Positions 17,360-25,359 of a stretch of DNA of 64,000 nt are shown one piece after another; positions within the stretch are counted from its first letter, which is position 1, and every line of letters begins with the position of its first letter. Made by a program: the position numbers and the translations under genes. Under the pieces are notes generated by a model. It did no database searches. It saw only the letters and a list, made by a program, of their open reading frames with translations, and was not told the origin of the DNA. Origin of the DNA: JALHNI01 sp965229305 (GTDB taxonomy: Bacteria > Acidobacteriota > Terriglobia > Bryobacterales > Bryobacteraceae); NCBI GenBank assembly GCA_965229305.1, contig CBDDIZ010000030.1, forward strand, positions 122,175 to 186,174. Direction: 5' to 3'.

Positions 17360-18478
17360 ATGATCCCCATGATCCGCCGCCGTGAATTCCTCGAACTCGC
17401 ACTGCCGGCCGCTCTCGCGCTCAAAGCCGACGCCGCTCCGGCCGAAGGCGAAACCCGCAACCGTCAAGCCGGCGTGGCTTATCGCCGTCTCGGCCGCACC
17501 AACTACCTCATCTCCGAAGTCGTCATGGGCGGCAACACCATTAGCGTCGATAGCTACGATCATGTCCTCGAAGCACTCGACCTCGGCCTCAACTACCTCG
17601 ACACCGCCCCGGCCTACGGCAACGGCCGCAGCGAAGCCGGTTACGCCAAAGTCATCAAAGCCCGCGGCCGGGACAAGTTCTTCCTGAACTCGAAAATCAG
17701 CACCTGGGACATCAACCGCAACAAACTCTACGCCGACATCTTTGCCAGCCTCGATGCCACTGAGCAGAAACGCTTGAAGTCCGCCGCGAAAGACGAAGTC
17801 ACCCGCCGCCAGGTCGAAGCGCCCGAGTACTTCCTGAACTACTTCAACGGCCAGCAGGAAGAGCTGGACCAGGCCTCGCTCGCCAACGTCATGGCCAAAA
17901 AATACGGCGACCGCATCGATCGGCCCACCAACTACCGCGATCTTATCCTCAAGTCCGTCGACGAGTCCCTCGCCCGCCTCGGCACCGACCACCTCGACCT
18001 CCTCATGTGCCCCCACGGGGCCAACACGCCCTACGAAGTCGCCAATCATCCTGAGATCTTCGAAGCTTTCGAAAAGCTGAAGTCAGCCGGCAAAGTCCGC
18101 CACCTCGGCCTCTCCTCGCACACGGACCCCGGTGGCGTCCTCGAAGCCGCCGTCAAAACCAAGGTCTACTCCGCCGCCATGGTCGCCTACAACATGTTCA
18201 ACGCCCCGCGCGTCGAACCCGCCCTTGCGGCGGCGCACCAAGCCGGCCTCGGCGTCATCGCCATGAAAGCCGCCCGCCCCGCCAATCTCGGCCGCGGACG
18301 CGTCACCCCGCCCGAACGTCTCGAACGCCTCAACGCCGCCGTCCCCGGCGACCTCAGCGCTCCCCGTAAGAGCTACCTCTGGGCCTTGCGCAATCCACAC
18401 CTCACCGCCTGCGTCTCCGAGATGATCACGTCGCAGCACGTGCAGGAAAATGTGGCTCTAGCCCGTGCCAAAGCCTAG
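17360..18478 (+). CDS. Aldo/keto reductase, Tat-exported
   Basis: A 372-residue aldo/keto reductase with a Tat leader RRREFLELALPAALAL. Two in-frame ATGs (17360 and 17369) both keep the leader. Barrel features include YRRLGRTNYLISEVVMGG, LDLGLNYLDTAPAYGNGRSE (catalytic Asp and Tyr region), FFLNSKIS (Lys), SLARLGTDHLDLLMCPHG (His region) and GKVRHLGLSSHTD. An insert between these parts (about residues 130-185) is longer than in simple members. NADPH is the usual cofactor, and the substrate is unknown. It diverges from the selenoprotein gene with only 37 bases between the starts, so the two may share a control region. Confidence 0.9.
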   Translation: MIPMIRRREFLELALPAALALKADAAPAEGETRNRQAGVAYRRLGRTNYLISEVVMGGNTISVDSYDHVLEALDLGLNYLDTAPAYGNGRSEAGYAKVIKARGRDKFFLNSKISTWDINRNKLYADIFASLDATEQKRLKSAAKDEVTRRQVEAPEYFLNYFNGQQEELDQASLANVMAKKYGDRIDRPTNYRDLILKSVDESLARLGTDHLDLLMCPHGANTPYEVANHPEIFEAFEKLKSAGKVRHLGLSSHTDPGGVLEAAVKTKVYSAAMVAYNMFNAPRVEPALAAAHQAGLGVIAMKAARPANLGRGRVTPPERLERLNAAVPGDLSAPRKSYLWALRNPHLTACVSEMITSQHVQENVALARAKA

Positions 18479-18507
18479 CGGGCGTTCACCGGCCTTCAAA
18501 ATCTTTT

Positions 18508-18583
18508 GGCGGTGCGCAACCGCTTCACCCGCAGTCACTTAGCGCACCGCCCGCCGGCCACCAACCCTGTGCGCTTGGTTGGC
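18508..18583. other. Two strong inverted repeats in a convergent intergenic region
   Basis: A perfect 10-bp repeat GGCGGTGCGC/GCGCACCGCC (18508-18517 and 18542-18551) surrounds a 24-base loop. It is followed by a second repeat built on AACC/GGTT and GGCC (about 18556-18583). No T run follows on either strand, so a classical terminator is doubtful. It lies between the aldo/keto reductase and the end of the RNA-repair transcript and could be a structured RNA. Confidence 0.45.
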
Positions 18584-18666
18584 CGTGCGACCCTGAATCG
18601 TGGCCCGGCTTCACCCTCTCGAGTCCTGCCGCGGACCACCGAAAATACTAAGTCCTTCTGAATCAA

Positions 18667-19020
18667 CTACTCCCGGGTTCGTTTCGTCACCTTCAGCGAA
18701 CCCAGGTCAAACCGCCCCAGATGGATCGCCTTCACCGTCGGCGGCACATTGTTCGTAGAATCCACCGGATACGGCGCCGACGTTCCCGTCGGAAAGCCGA
18801 AGACGTCGCCCGTTCGCCGATCGATCATCACTTTGCCCTGCATCTGAGCGCCGCTCACCGGGTCGCGCAGGATCGTCGTGCCCGGCTCAATAAACAGCGG
18901 TAGCTCATTCGCCTGAGCGTTCACGCTCGGCACCGTCACCAGCGGACTCAGAATCCGCATCGCCACTTCCAGCGCCACCAGCGCCAGCAATAACTTTCCG
19001 GCCCAACTTTTCACTGACAT
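18667..19020 (-). CDS. Small signal-anchored hypothetical protein
   Basis: A 117-residue protein with an N-terminal hydrophobic segment (about 7-30, LLLALVALEVAMRIL), probably an uncleaved anchor or signal. A soluble part of about 85 residues follows, with IEPGTTILRDPVSGAQMQGKVMIDRRTGDVFGFPTG. No known family was recognised. It lies 46 bases downstream of pnkp in the same direction, so it may belong to the RNA-repair transcript, but its membrane location makes a direct repair role unlikely. Confidence 0.65.
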   Translation of the reverse strand: MSVKSWAGKLLLALVALEVAMRILSPLVTVPSVNAQANELPLFIEPGTTILRDPVSGAQMQGKVMIDRRTGDVFGFPTGTSAPYPVDSTNNVPPTVKAIHLGRFDLGSLKVTKRTRE

Positions 19021-19066
19021 GGTTTCCTCACTTCACCACGCGCAAGTCAGGCCGGAATCGGCTCAC

Positions 19067-21616
19067 TTACAGCCGCGGATCTACGGGCTCGCTCTCGAGC
19101 GCCAGCACGCCGAACACGCACTCATGCACGCGCCGCAGCGGCTCGCGCGCCACAAAACGTTCCAGCGCCTCATGACCCAACGCGAACTCCCGCATCGCCA
19201 GCGACCGCTTACCCGCCACGCCGCGCCGTCGCAGCCGCGGCAACTGGTCCGCCGCCGTGTACTCCGGCCCGTAGATGATCCGCAGATACTCGCGTCCGCG
19301 GCACTTCAGCGCCGGCTGCACCAGCCCCTTCAGCCCCTTCGCCACGAAGTCCAACGGCTTGATCACCATGCCCTCGCCGCCGCGCGACGTGAGTTCCTCC
19401 CACCACGCGCACGCCTCGGCTACGGCGGCTTCATTGCTCAACTCCACCTCGCGATATGGCGTGGCGACGATCAGCGCCGGATCGGCCACCGCCAGTCCGC
19501 GCAGCGTCTCCATGTGCCAACCATGCGTCTTGTCGAAATGCACCGCGCCTTCGGACGCCAGCAGATGGAACGGCGCCAGCTTGTAATCCTCCAGCGACTT
19601 CACCTCCCAGCAATAGCGCCGATACGCCTCGCGGTAAGCGGTGACGTTCTCCAGCCGCTCACCGTATGCCGCGGCCAGATGTTCCGCCGCCGGGCTTTGC
19701 TCCAACATCCGCCGCGCCGCCGCCAGCGCCACCACTCCGGCGGCGCCCACCGGCGCATACTGCCGCTGCAGCAACTCGCGCGCCTTCGCCGACCACGGCA
19801 TCAACTCGGCATCCAGCGCGAGCCAGGTCGTGTTCAACTCCTCCCACAGACCGGCCCGCGTAGCCGCTTCTCGTACCCTCGCCACCAACGCCGCCTCCTG
19901 CTGCGCCTCCGCAAAGAAGGGCCGGCCAGTGCGCGTGTAGCAAACTCCCGCCCGCCCATCGAGTACGCCGAAGCGTTCCCGCGCCGCCGCGGCATCGCGG
20001 CACACCACCATCACGGCGCGCGAACCCATGTGCTTCTCCTCGCAGACCACGCGCTCCACGCCCGCTTTGCGGAAGTAGTCGAAGCTCTCTGTCGGATACT
20101 CGAGATACTCCGCTCGCGCCGACGTCTCACTCGGCGACATCGTCGGCGGCAGGTAGATCAGCCAATGCGGATCGATCGCAAAGCGGCTCATCACTTCGAG
20201 CGCCGCAATCGAATTCTCTTCGCGAATCGTCAGGTGGCGCATCAGCCGCGTTTCCACCGCGCGCTTGCCCGTCACGTCCGCGAGGTCAAGCACATCGTCA
20301 AGTTGCTGCTGGCTGGTTCGTCCGTCGGTGGCCGGCAGCAGCGGACGCACGGGCACCGCATACTCGCGCGCCGCTGGTACCGCCACAAACTCGCGCTCCG
20401 GATAACGCAGCGCCGTCAGGCTGCCCCCGAACACGCAACCCGTGTCGATGTTCACCGTGTTGTTCAACCATTGCGCATCAGGCACCGGCGTATGCCCGTA
20501 CACCACCATCGCCTGGCCGCGATACTCGGCGGCCCAGTTGTAGCGCACCGGCAAACCGAACTCATCGGTCTCGCCGGTCGTCTCGCCGTACAGGCAGAAC
20601 TCGCGCACCGCGCCGGACGTGCGTCCTTGCATCTCCTCACACAATCCGGCGTGCGCCACCACCAGCCGCCCTTCGTCCAGCACGGCATGGCTCACCAGGC
20701 TGTCGAGGAAAGACGACACGCGCTGCCGCTCGTCCGCCGTCAACGCCTCCAGTTCTTCGATCGATTGCGCCAGTCCGTGCTTCACCTGCACGTTCTTCCC
20801 GCGCAGCCAACGCACCAGCTTCACGTCGTGATTGCCGGGCACGGCCAGCGCCGTCCCCGCCTTCATCATGTTGCGCACGATGCGCACCACGTCGAGCACG
20901 GCCGGGCCGCGATCCACCAGATCGCCCACAAAAATCGCCTGGCGGCCCTCCGGGTGCCGCCAGCTTTCGGTGCCCCAAGGCGCTTCGTGGGTCTCGAGGT
21001 CCGCCCGCTCCCAACCCAACTTACCGAGCAGCAGGCGCAGTTCATCGGCGCAGCCGTGCACGTCACCGATGATGTCGAAGGGACCATGCTCGCTCTTGCG
21101 ATTCGTCCACAACGGAGTTCGGCGCACCGTCACGCCTTCGGTCGTGGTCAAGCGATGCACATAGCGAAAGCCTTCGCGCTCGAGCCCGCGCACGCCGCGC
21201 CGCAAATCCATCGCCTGCCGCCGAATGACATGCGGCCCGAAGTCGCGATCCGGGCGGCTGCGGTTGCGCTCCTGGCAGACGGCTTCGGGCGTCTCGATCA
21301 CGATCGCCACCGCGAAGCAGTGATACTTGCGGGCCGTCTCCACCAACCGCTGGCGGTCCTCGGCGCGCACGTTCGTCGCATCCACCACCGTCAGTTTGCC
21401 GCGCGCCAATCGCTTCTCCAGCAGGTAGTAGAGCGCATCGAAGGCATCCCGCGAGGCCGCCTGATCGTTCTCATCGTCACTCACCAGACCGCGGAAGAAG
21501 TCCGACGACAGTACCTCGGTCGGCAGAAAGTGCTCGCGCGCGAAGGTCGACTTACCCGAGCCCGACACACCCACCAGGGCCACCAAGGCCAACTCCGGCA
21601 GTTCAATCGTTCTCAT
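19067..21616 (-). CDS. pnkp: Polynucleotide kinase-phosphatase-ligase (bacterial Pnkp)
   Basis: An 849-residue three-module RNA end-healing and sealing enzyme. The N-terminal kinase has P-loop GVSGSGKST at 16-24. The calcineurin-like phosphatase begins near 181 with DIIGDVHGC and continues with VDRGPAVLDVV, VPGNHDVKL and VYGHTP. The C-terminal ligase has its adenylation motif in EEKHMGSRAVMV near residue 528 (Lys of KHMG). In characterised bacteria Pnkp repairs RNAs cut by ribotoxins and needs Hen1 for sealing. Its start overlaps the hen1 stop by 4 bases, confirming the pair. Domain order and length match the family. Confidence 0.95.
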   Translation of the reverse strand: MRTIELPELALVALVGVSGSGKSTFAREHFLPTEVLSSDFFRGLVSDDENDQAASRDAFDALYYLLEKRLARGKLTVVDATNVRAEDRQRLVETARKYHCFAVAIVIETPEAVCQERNRSRPDRDFGPHVIRRQAMDLRRGVRGLEREGFRYVHRLTTTEGVTVRRTPLWTNRKSEHGPFDIIGDVHGCADELRLLLGKLGWERADLETHEAPWGTESWRHPEGRQAIFVGDLVDRGPAVLDVVRIVRNMMKAGTALAVPGNHDVKLVRWLRGKNVQVKHGLAQSIEELEALTADERQRVSSFLDSLVSHAVLDEGRLVVAHAGLCEEMQGRTSGAVREFCLYGETTGETDEFGLPVRYNWAAEYRGQAMVVYGHTPVPDAQWLNNTVNIDTGCVFGGSLTALRYPEREFVAVPAAREYAVPVRPLLPATDGRTSQQQLDDVLDLADVTGKRAVETRLMRHLTIREENSIAALEVMSRFAIDPHWLIYLPPTMSPSETSARAEYLEYPTESFDYFRKAGVERVVCEEKHMGSRAVMVVCRDAAAARERFGVLDGRAGVCYTRTGRPFFAEAQQEAALVARVREAATRAGLWEELNTTWLALDAELMPWSAKARELLQRQYAPVGAAGVVALAAARRMLEQSPAAEHLAAAYGERLENVTAYREAYRRYCWEVKSLEDYKLAPFHLLASEGAVHFDKTHGWHMETLRGLAVADPALIVATPYREVELSNEAAVAEACAWWEELTSRGGEGMVIKPLDFVAKGLKGLVQPALKCRGREYLRIIYGPEYTAADQLPRLRRRGVAGKRSLAMREFALGHEALERFVAREPLRRVHECVFGVLALESEPVDPRL

Positions 21617-22983
21617 GCCGCCTCCTGCCGTGAAAACACGGCCATCTGCGACGGTGCGCCATGAAGCTCATCCACCGGTCCCACAGGCTCGATCTGCACC
21701 TGGTAGCCAAAGCGTTCGCCAGTTCGGCCGGCCCATTGGGCAAACTCCTCGCGCGTCCATTCGAAGCGATGGTCGCCATGGCGGAACTGGCCTTCCGCCA
21801 GTCCCGGGAACAGGGCGTTGTATTCGCGGTTCGGCGTGGTGAGTACCACATGGTGCGGGCGCGCAAACTCGAACACCACGCGCTCGAGTGCCGCCAGCCG
21901 CGGTGGGTCCAGGTGTTCAATCACCTCCACCAGTGCCGCCGCGTCGTACCCCGCCAACCGCGCATCGCGGTACAGCAGCGAGCCCTGCCGCAGGTCCACG
22001 CGCGCTCGTTGCCGCGCCGGCATCGTCGCCAAGCGCAAACGCTCAGCGGCAGTTTCCAAAGCGCGATGGCTCACATCCATGCCGAGGATGCGCTCGAAGG
22101 ACCGGTCGGCCAGCAGCCGCCGCACCAGCTTCCCTTCCCCGCAACCAAGATCCAACACGGACTTCGCCTCCAGCTCCTTCAGCTTCGCCGCCACCTGATT
22201 CAAGCGCTGCGTATGCAGCGTCAGCGGCCGCTCCAACTGCGCCTCGGTTTCTTCCGCGGAGGTCTCTGGCTCCCCACCCAAGCGGGTCAGCGCGTCTGCC
22301 ACCAGCGATCGCCGCCGCTTCAGATAGCCCTTCACGATCCGTTCGCGGGCCGGATGCTGCGCGAGCCACCCTTCGCCATGACGGAGTAACTTATCGACCT
22401 CGTCATCCGCTAAGTAATAGTGCTTCTCTTCGTCGAGCACCGGCAGCAGGACGTATAAGTGCGAGAGTAAATCGTGCACCGTCACGCTGGCCGATAACTT
22501 CAGGCGGTAGTAACTGCTTTCGCCCCACTCCGGAAACTGCGGATCGAGTCCGTGACGCTCCGCCGACACCTCGTAACCTAAGGGTTCAAACAGCGCCCGC
22601 AGCAGTTCAACGCCGCCCCGCGCGCGGACCACCTCCACCCCGGCCTCCAGCGGAAGCGGCCGATCGACCAGCTCCGGCCGACGCTGGCAGTTGCCCGCGA
22701 GCGCCGTTCCAAAGACCCGACCGAGCGCGACCGTCAAATACGAACAAGCCACGTACGGACGATCGTTGACGTATTGCTCGAGCTGCTGAGCGCCGCGGAC
22801 TAACTCCACCGGATCGATCTCGAGCAACAGGCACGCCGTGCAGCGTTCGGCGGTGGCTTCGGGATAGAAGACGTGGGCCGTCCCCGTGGACAGAGTGGCC
22901 GTGTGTAAGTTCCGCGGATTCTTGTGTAGCAGGTAACCGAGGTCCGTCGCCTCGGCTCCGGTGTTGGTCAGCGTGATCAGCAC
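21613..22983 (-). CDS. hen1: 3'-terminal RNA ribose 2'-O-methyltransferase Hen1
   Basis: A 456-residue protein that methylates the 2'-OH of the RNA 3' end before Pnkp joins the break. The methylated repair site then resists renewed cleavage. The N-terminal half (LITLTNTGAEATDLGYLLHKNP ...) is the bacterial Hen1 domain that activates the Pnkp ligase. The C-terminal half has the AdoMet motif DLGCGEGKLVRRLL near 276. The Mn-binding segment EVIEHLD and the downstream HGDHRFEWTREEF supply the Glu and His ligands. The start is GTG, overlapping the end of rtcA by 7 bases; the end overlaps pnkp by 4. Confidence 0.95.
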   Translation of the reverse strand: MLITLTNTGAEATDLGYLLHKNPRNLHTATLSTGTAHVFYPEATAERCTACLLLEIDPVELVRGAQQLEQYVNDRPYVACSYLTVALGRVFGTALAGNCQRRPELVDRPLPLEAGVEVVRARGGVELLRALFEPLGYEVSAERHGLDPQFPEWGESSYYRLKLSASVTVHDLLSHLYVLLPVLDEEKHYYLADDEVDKLLRHGEGWLAQHPARERIVKGYLKRRRSLVADALTRLGGEPETSAEETEAQLERPLTLHTQRLNQVAAKLKELEAKSVLDLGCGEGKLVRRLLADRSFERILGMDVSHRALETAAERLRLATMPARQRARVDLRQGSLLYRDARLAGYDAAALVEVIEHLDPPRLAALERVVFEFARPHHVVLTTPNREYNALFPGLAEGQFRHGDHRFEWTREEFAQWAGRTGERFGYQVQIEPVGPVDELHGAPSQMAVFSRQEAA

Positions 22984-23993
22984 CGTTGCACCTCCACCTC
23001 GATCGCGCCGTCGAGCGCCCGTTCAACAAAGCGTACCGGGAGAAACTCCCGGATGACGTCCATGTTGGTCCGCGCGTGGCGGTTCAGCTTGACGGCGGTG
23101 AAGCTGCCGCCACCGGCAAGCGCAAACGGCACCAGTAACTGATCCGTTAGATGTTCGCCCGCCACCGCCCGGGAAGTCTGGTACGGGCGAAGTTGTTCCA
23201 CCGCCAGCGCAGCCACCTTCTCTGCGCTCACCCCCAGTTCGCCGAACGAGCTGACTAACTCGTTACCGTTCGGCGAACCCACCTCGATCATGACGATGTT
23301 GCCCGGGCCGTTTGAATCTTGCGTCAACACCGCTTGGCCCGCCTCGGCCGGCCAGCCCAACGTGCGCAAAGCGGTCTCCATCTCCCGCACCGCGATGTGT
23401 CGCTCGAGTTGCGCCACCACGGCTTGCACGCGGCGAACGTCGATTTCGCCCCGCAGACCCGTCTCGATGGGCGACAGCTGCGCCGGAACGATGGTGGCCG
23501 CAAAGCGGCCGCCGCCGGCCGGATAAAACCCATAGCGTTCAAACCGCAGCGTGACGCTGGCCCCGAGCTTCGCCACCCACGGCAGGAACACGCGCTCCAG
23601 GAACTCATAAGGCGGCGCCGCAGGATTATGCGTGCCGCCTTCCAAAACCAGCTCGGTGGGAGCTTTCGCCCCCAACAGTCCGGGCAGCAGAGTCTGGAAC
23701 ACCAGACCCGCGCTGCCCGCCGTTCCCACAGCGAAACGGTACGCACCGGGACGAATCTCTTTCGGCGAAAAGCTGAGGGTGGTGGAGCCCAGCGTGGCTC
23801 CCTCCACCGTAGCGGCGCCGACCTCAGCCGAGGCCAGCACCGCCGTGAGATGTTGCCGCATCAGACCGGGCTTCCGGCGGCCGGCGCGAATTTGCTCCAA
23901 CCGAAACGGCTGCCCGGTGGCGAGCGACAGACCCAGCGCCGTGCGCAGGATCTGTCCGCCGCCTTCACCCTGTGAACCATCGAGACGAATCAT
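22977..23993 (-). CDS. rtcA: RNA 3'-terminal phosphate cyclase
   Basis: A 338-residue ATP-dependent enzyme that converts RNA 3'-phosphate to 2',3'-cyclic phosphate. It opens with the hallmark IRLDGSQGEGGGQILRTAL and continues with QIRAGRRKPGLMRQHLTA, GAYRFAVGTAGSAGLVFQTLLP and LVLEGGTHNP. It ends with GEHLTDQLLVPFALAGGGSFTA, where the His is the adenylated catalytic residue of the family. Normal length. It sits 7 bases after rtcB and overlaps hen1, so it is the second gene of the RNA-repair operon. Confidence 0.97.
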   Translation of the reverse strand: MIRLDGSQGEGGGQILRTALGLSLATGQPFRLEQIRAGRRKPGLMRQHLTAVLASAEVGAATVEGATLGSTTLSFSPKEIRPGAYRFAVGTAGSAGLVFQTLLPGLLGAKAPTELVLEGGTHNPAAPPYEFLERVFLPWVAKLGASVTLRFERYGFYPAGGGRFAATIVPAQLSPIETGLRGEIDVRRVQAVVAQLERHIAVREMETALRTLGWPAEAGQAVLTQDSNGPGNIVMIEVGSPNGNELVSSFGELGVSAEKVAALAVEQLRPYQTSRAVAGEHLTDQLLVPFALAGGGSFTAVKLNRHARTNMDVIREFLPVRFVERALDGAIEVEVQRC

Positions 23994-24000
23994 GATGCGG

Positions 24001-25227
24001 TTATCCCTTCACACAAACGACCTGACGCAGTGTGTGGACGATCTCGACCAGGTCGGTCTGAGCCGCCATCACGGCATCGATGGACTTATACGCGGCCGGC
24101 GTTTCGTCGATCACGTCTTCGTCCTTGCGGCACTCGACACCTTCGGTCATGCGGGCATGGTCCGCCACCGAGAAGCGGCGCTTCGCCTCGTTGCGCGACA
24201 TGGACCGGCCCGCGCCATGGCTGCAGCTATGGAAGCTCTCGGCGTTGCCTTTGCCCCGCACGATGTACGACCGGGCGCCCATGCTGCCCGGGATAATGCC
24301 GTAGTCACCTTCGCGAGCCCGCACCGCACCCTTGCGGGTGATCAGCACGTTCTCGCCGTAATGCGACTCGCGCGCCACGTAGTTGTGATGGCAGTTGATC
24401 GCTTTCACCTCAGCGCTGAATTCGGGCACCAGCCCCGAGCCGCGGACAGCGTCAACGATCTGAGCCATCATCAGGTCCCGGTTGCGCCGGGCGTAGTTCT
24501 GAGCCCACGTCACCGCTGCGAAGTAATCGTTGAAGTGCTCGGTGTGCTCCGGGAAATACGCCAGGTCGATATCCGGGAGGTTGATGTAGAACTTCCGCAT
24601 GTCGCGCCGGGCCAGCTCGATGAAGTAAGTTCCCAGCCGATTGCCGACGCCGCGTGATCCGCTATGCAGCATGAACCAAACCTGGTTCGCTTCATCCAGG
24701 CAGACCTCAATGAAGTGGTTGCCGGTGCCGAGAGTCCCGAGATGGTTGGCGTGGTTGCCGCGGTCCAACTTCGGGTGCTTAGCGAGGATCCGGTCGTAGC
24801 CCTCTTTCAACTCCGAAGCCCAGACGGTTTGGTTCGCGCCGGGGATCTCACCCCAGGCTCCGCGATCGCCCTTGCCGCCGTGGTTGGTTCGCCCGTGCGG
24901 CACCGCCGCCTCAATCGCCGAACGGATGCCGCCCAAGTGATCGGGCAGGTGGTTCGCCGACAGGCTGGTTTGCACAGCCATCATGCCGCAGCCGATGTCG
25001 ACACCGACGGCCGCGGGGATGATCGCGCCCTTGGTGGGGATCACGCTCCCGACCGTGGCGCCGACACCCCAATGGACGTCAGGCATGGCGGCGATCCACT
25101 TGTAGACGAAAGGCAGCCGGGCGGCGTTCAGCAACTGCTGGCGGGCCACGTCCTCGACCGGGACGCCTTGGGTCCACGCTTTGACGGGCACTCCGCCCTC
25201 GCCGGCAATGACATTGTACTGTGCCAT
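24001..25227 (-). CDS. rtcB: RNA-splicing/repair ligase RtcB
   Basis: A 408-residue GTP- and Mn-dependent ligase that joins 2',3'-cyclic phosphate or 3'-phosphate ends to 5'-OH ends. Key motifs are MPDVHWGVGATVGSVIP, GVDIGCGMMAV (metal Cys), RGAW, HLGTLGTGNHFIEV, MLHSGSRGVGN, NCHHNYVARE and HSCSHGAGRSMSR, the last containing the guanylated His. The length equals the E. coli enzyme. Upstream are a ribosome site in 25231-25239 and a sigma54-type promoter at 25258-25273. It is the first gene of rtcB-rtcA-hen1-pnkp, divergent from the activator rtcR. Confidence 0.98.
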   Translation of the reverse strand: MAQYNVIAGEGGVPVKAWTQGVPVEDVARQQLLNAARLPFVYKWIAAMPDVHWGVGATVGSVIPTKGAIIPAAVGVDIGCGMMAVQTSLSANHLPDHLGGIRSAIEAAVPHGRTNHGGKGDRGAWGEIPGANQTVWASELKEGYDRILAKHPKLDRGNHANHLGTLGTGNHFIEVCLDEANQVWFMLHSGSRGVGNRLGTYFIELARRDMRKFYINLPDIDLAYFPEHTEHFNDYFAAVTWAQNYARRNRDLMMAQIVDAVRGSGLVPEFSAEVKAINCHHNYVARESHYGENVLITRKGAVRAREGDYGIIPGSMGARSYIVRGKGNAESFHSCSHGAGRSMSRNEAKRRFSVADHARMTEGVECRKDEDVIDETPAAYKSIDAVMAAQTDLVEIVHTLRQVVCVKG

Positions 25228-25257
25228 GTTCTCTCCTTTACGATACGGTGAGAGTTA

Positions 25258-25273
25258 TGCAGGAGGGTGGCCA
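25258..25273 (-). promoter_or_regulatory. Sigma54 (-24/-12) promoter of the rtcB operon
   Basis: On the minus strand TGGCCACCCTCCTGCA has the invariant GG and GC separated by exactly 10 bases, fitting the RpoN consensus. Transcription would begin near 25247, about 20 bases before the rtcB start. It points away from rtcR, whose product is a sigma54 activator. Confidence 0.8.
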
Positions 25274-25359
25274 GTTTATAACCGGTTTATTTTCAATATA
25301 TTAACAATTTTATGAAGCTGTTTATTTAGCTTTTTATCTTGTTATTTAGAATAAAAACT
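25274..25359. promoter_or_regulatory. AT-rich control region between rtcB and rtcR
   Basis: This gap is far richer in A and T than anything around it. It holds an AACCGGTT palindrome (25280-25287) just behind the -24 element. It also has two direct copies of TTATTTAG (25322-25329 and 25342-25349) near the rtcR start. These are candidate binding sites for RtcR or for bending proteins; none is proven. Confidence 0.5.

Noticed and set aside
18490..18540. CTTCAAA string suggestive of a tRNA-Sec anticodon loop beside the selenoprotein region
   Set aside because: The flanking bases do not form an anticodon stem, and no long acceptor or variable arm could be drawn.
25274..25359. AT-rich gap as a proven replication origin
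   Set aside because: The skew change is suggestive, but no DnaA-box cluster and no dnaA/dnaN neighbours were found, so it is kept only as a hypothesis.
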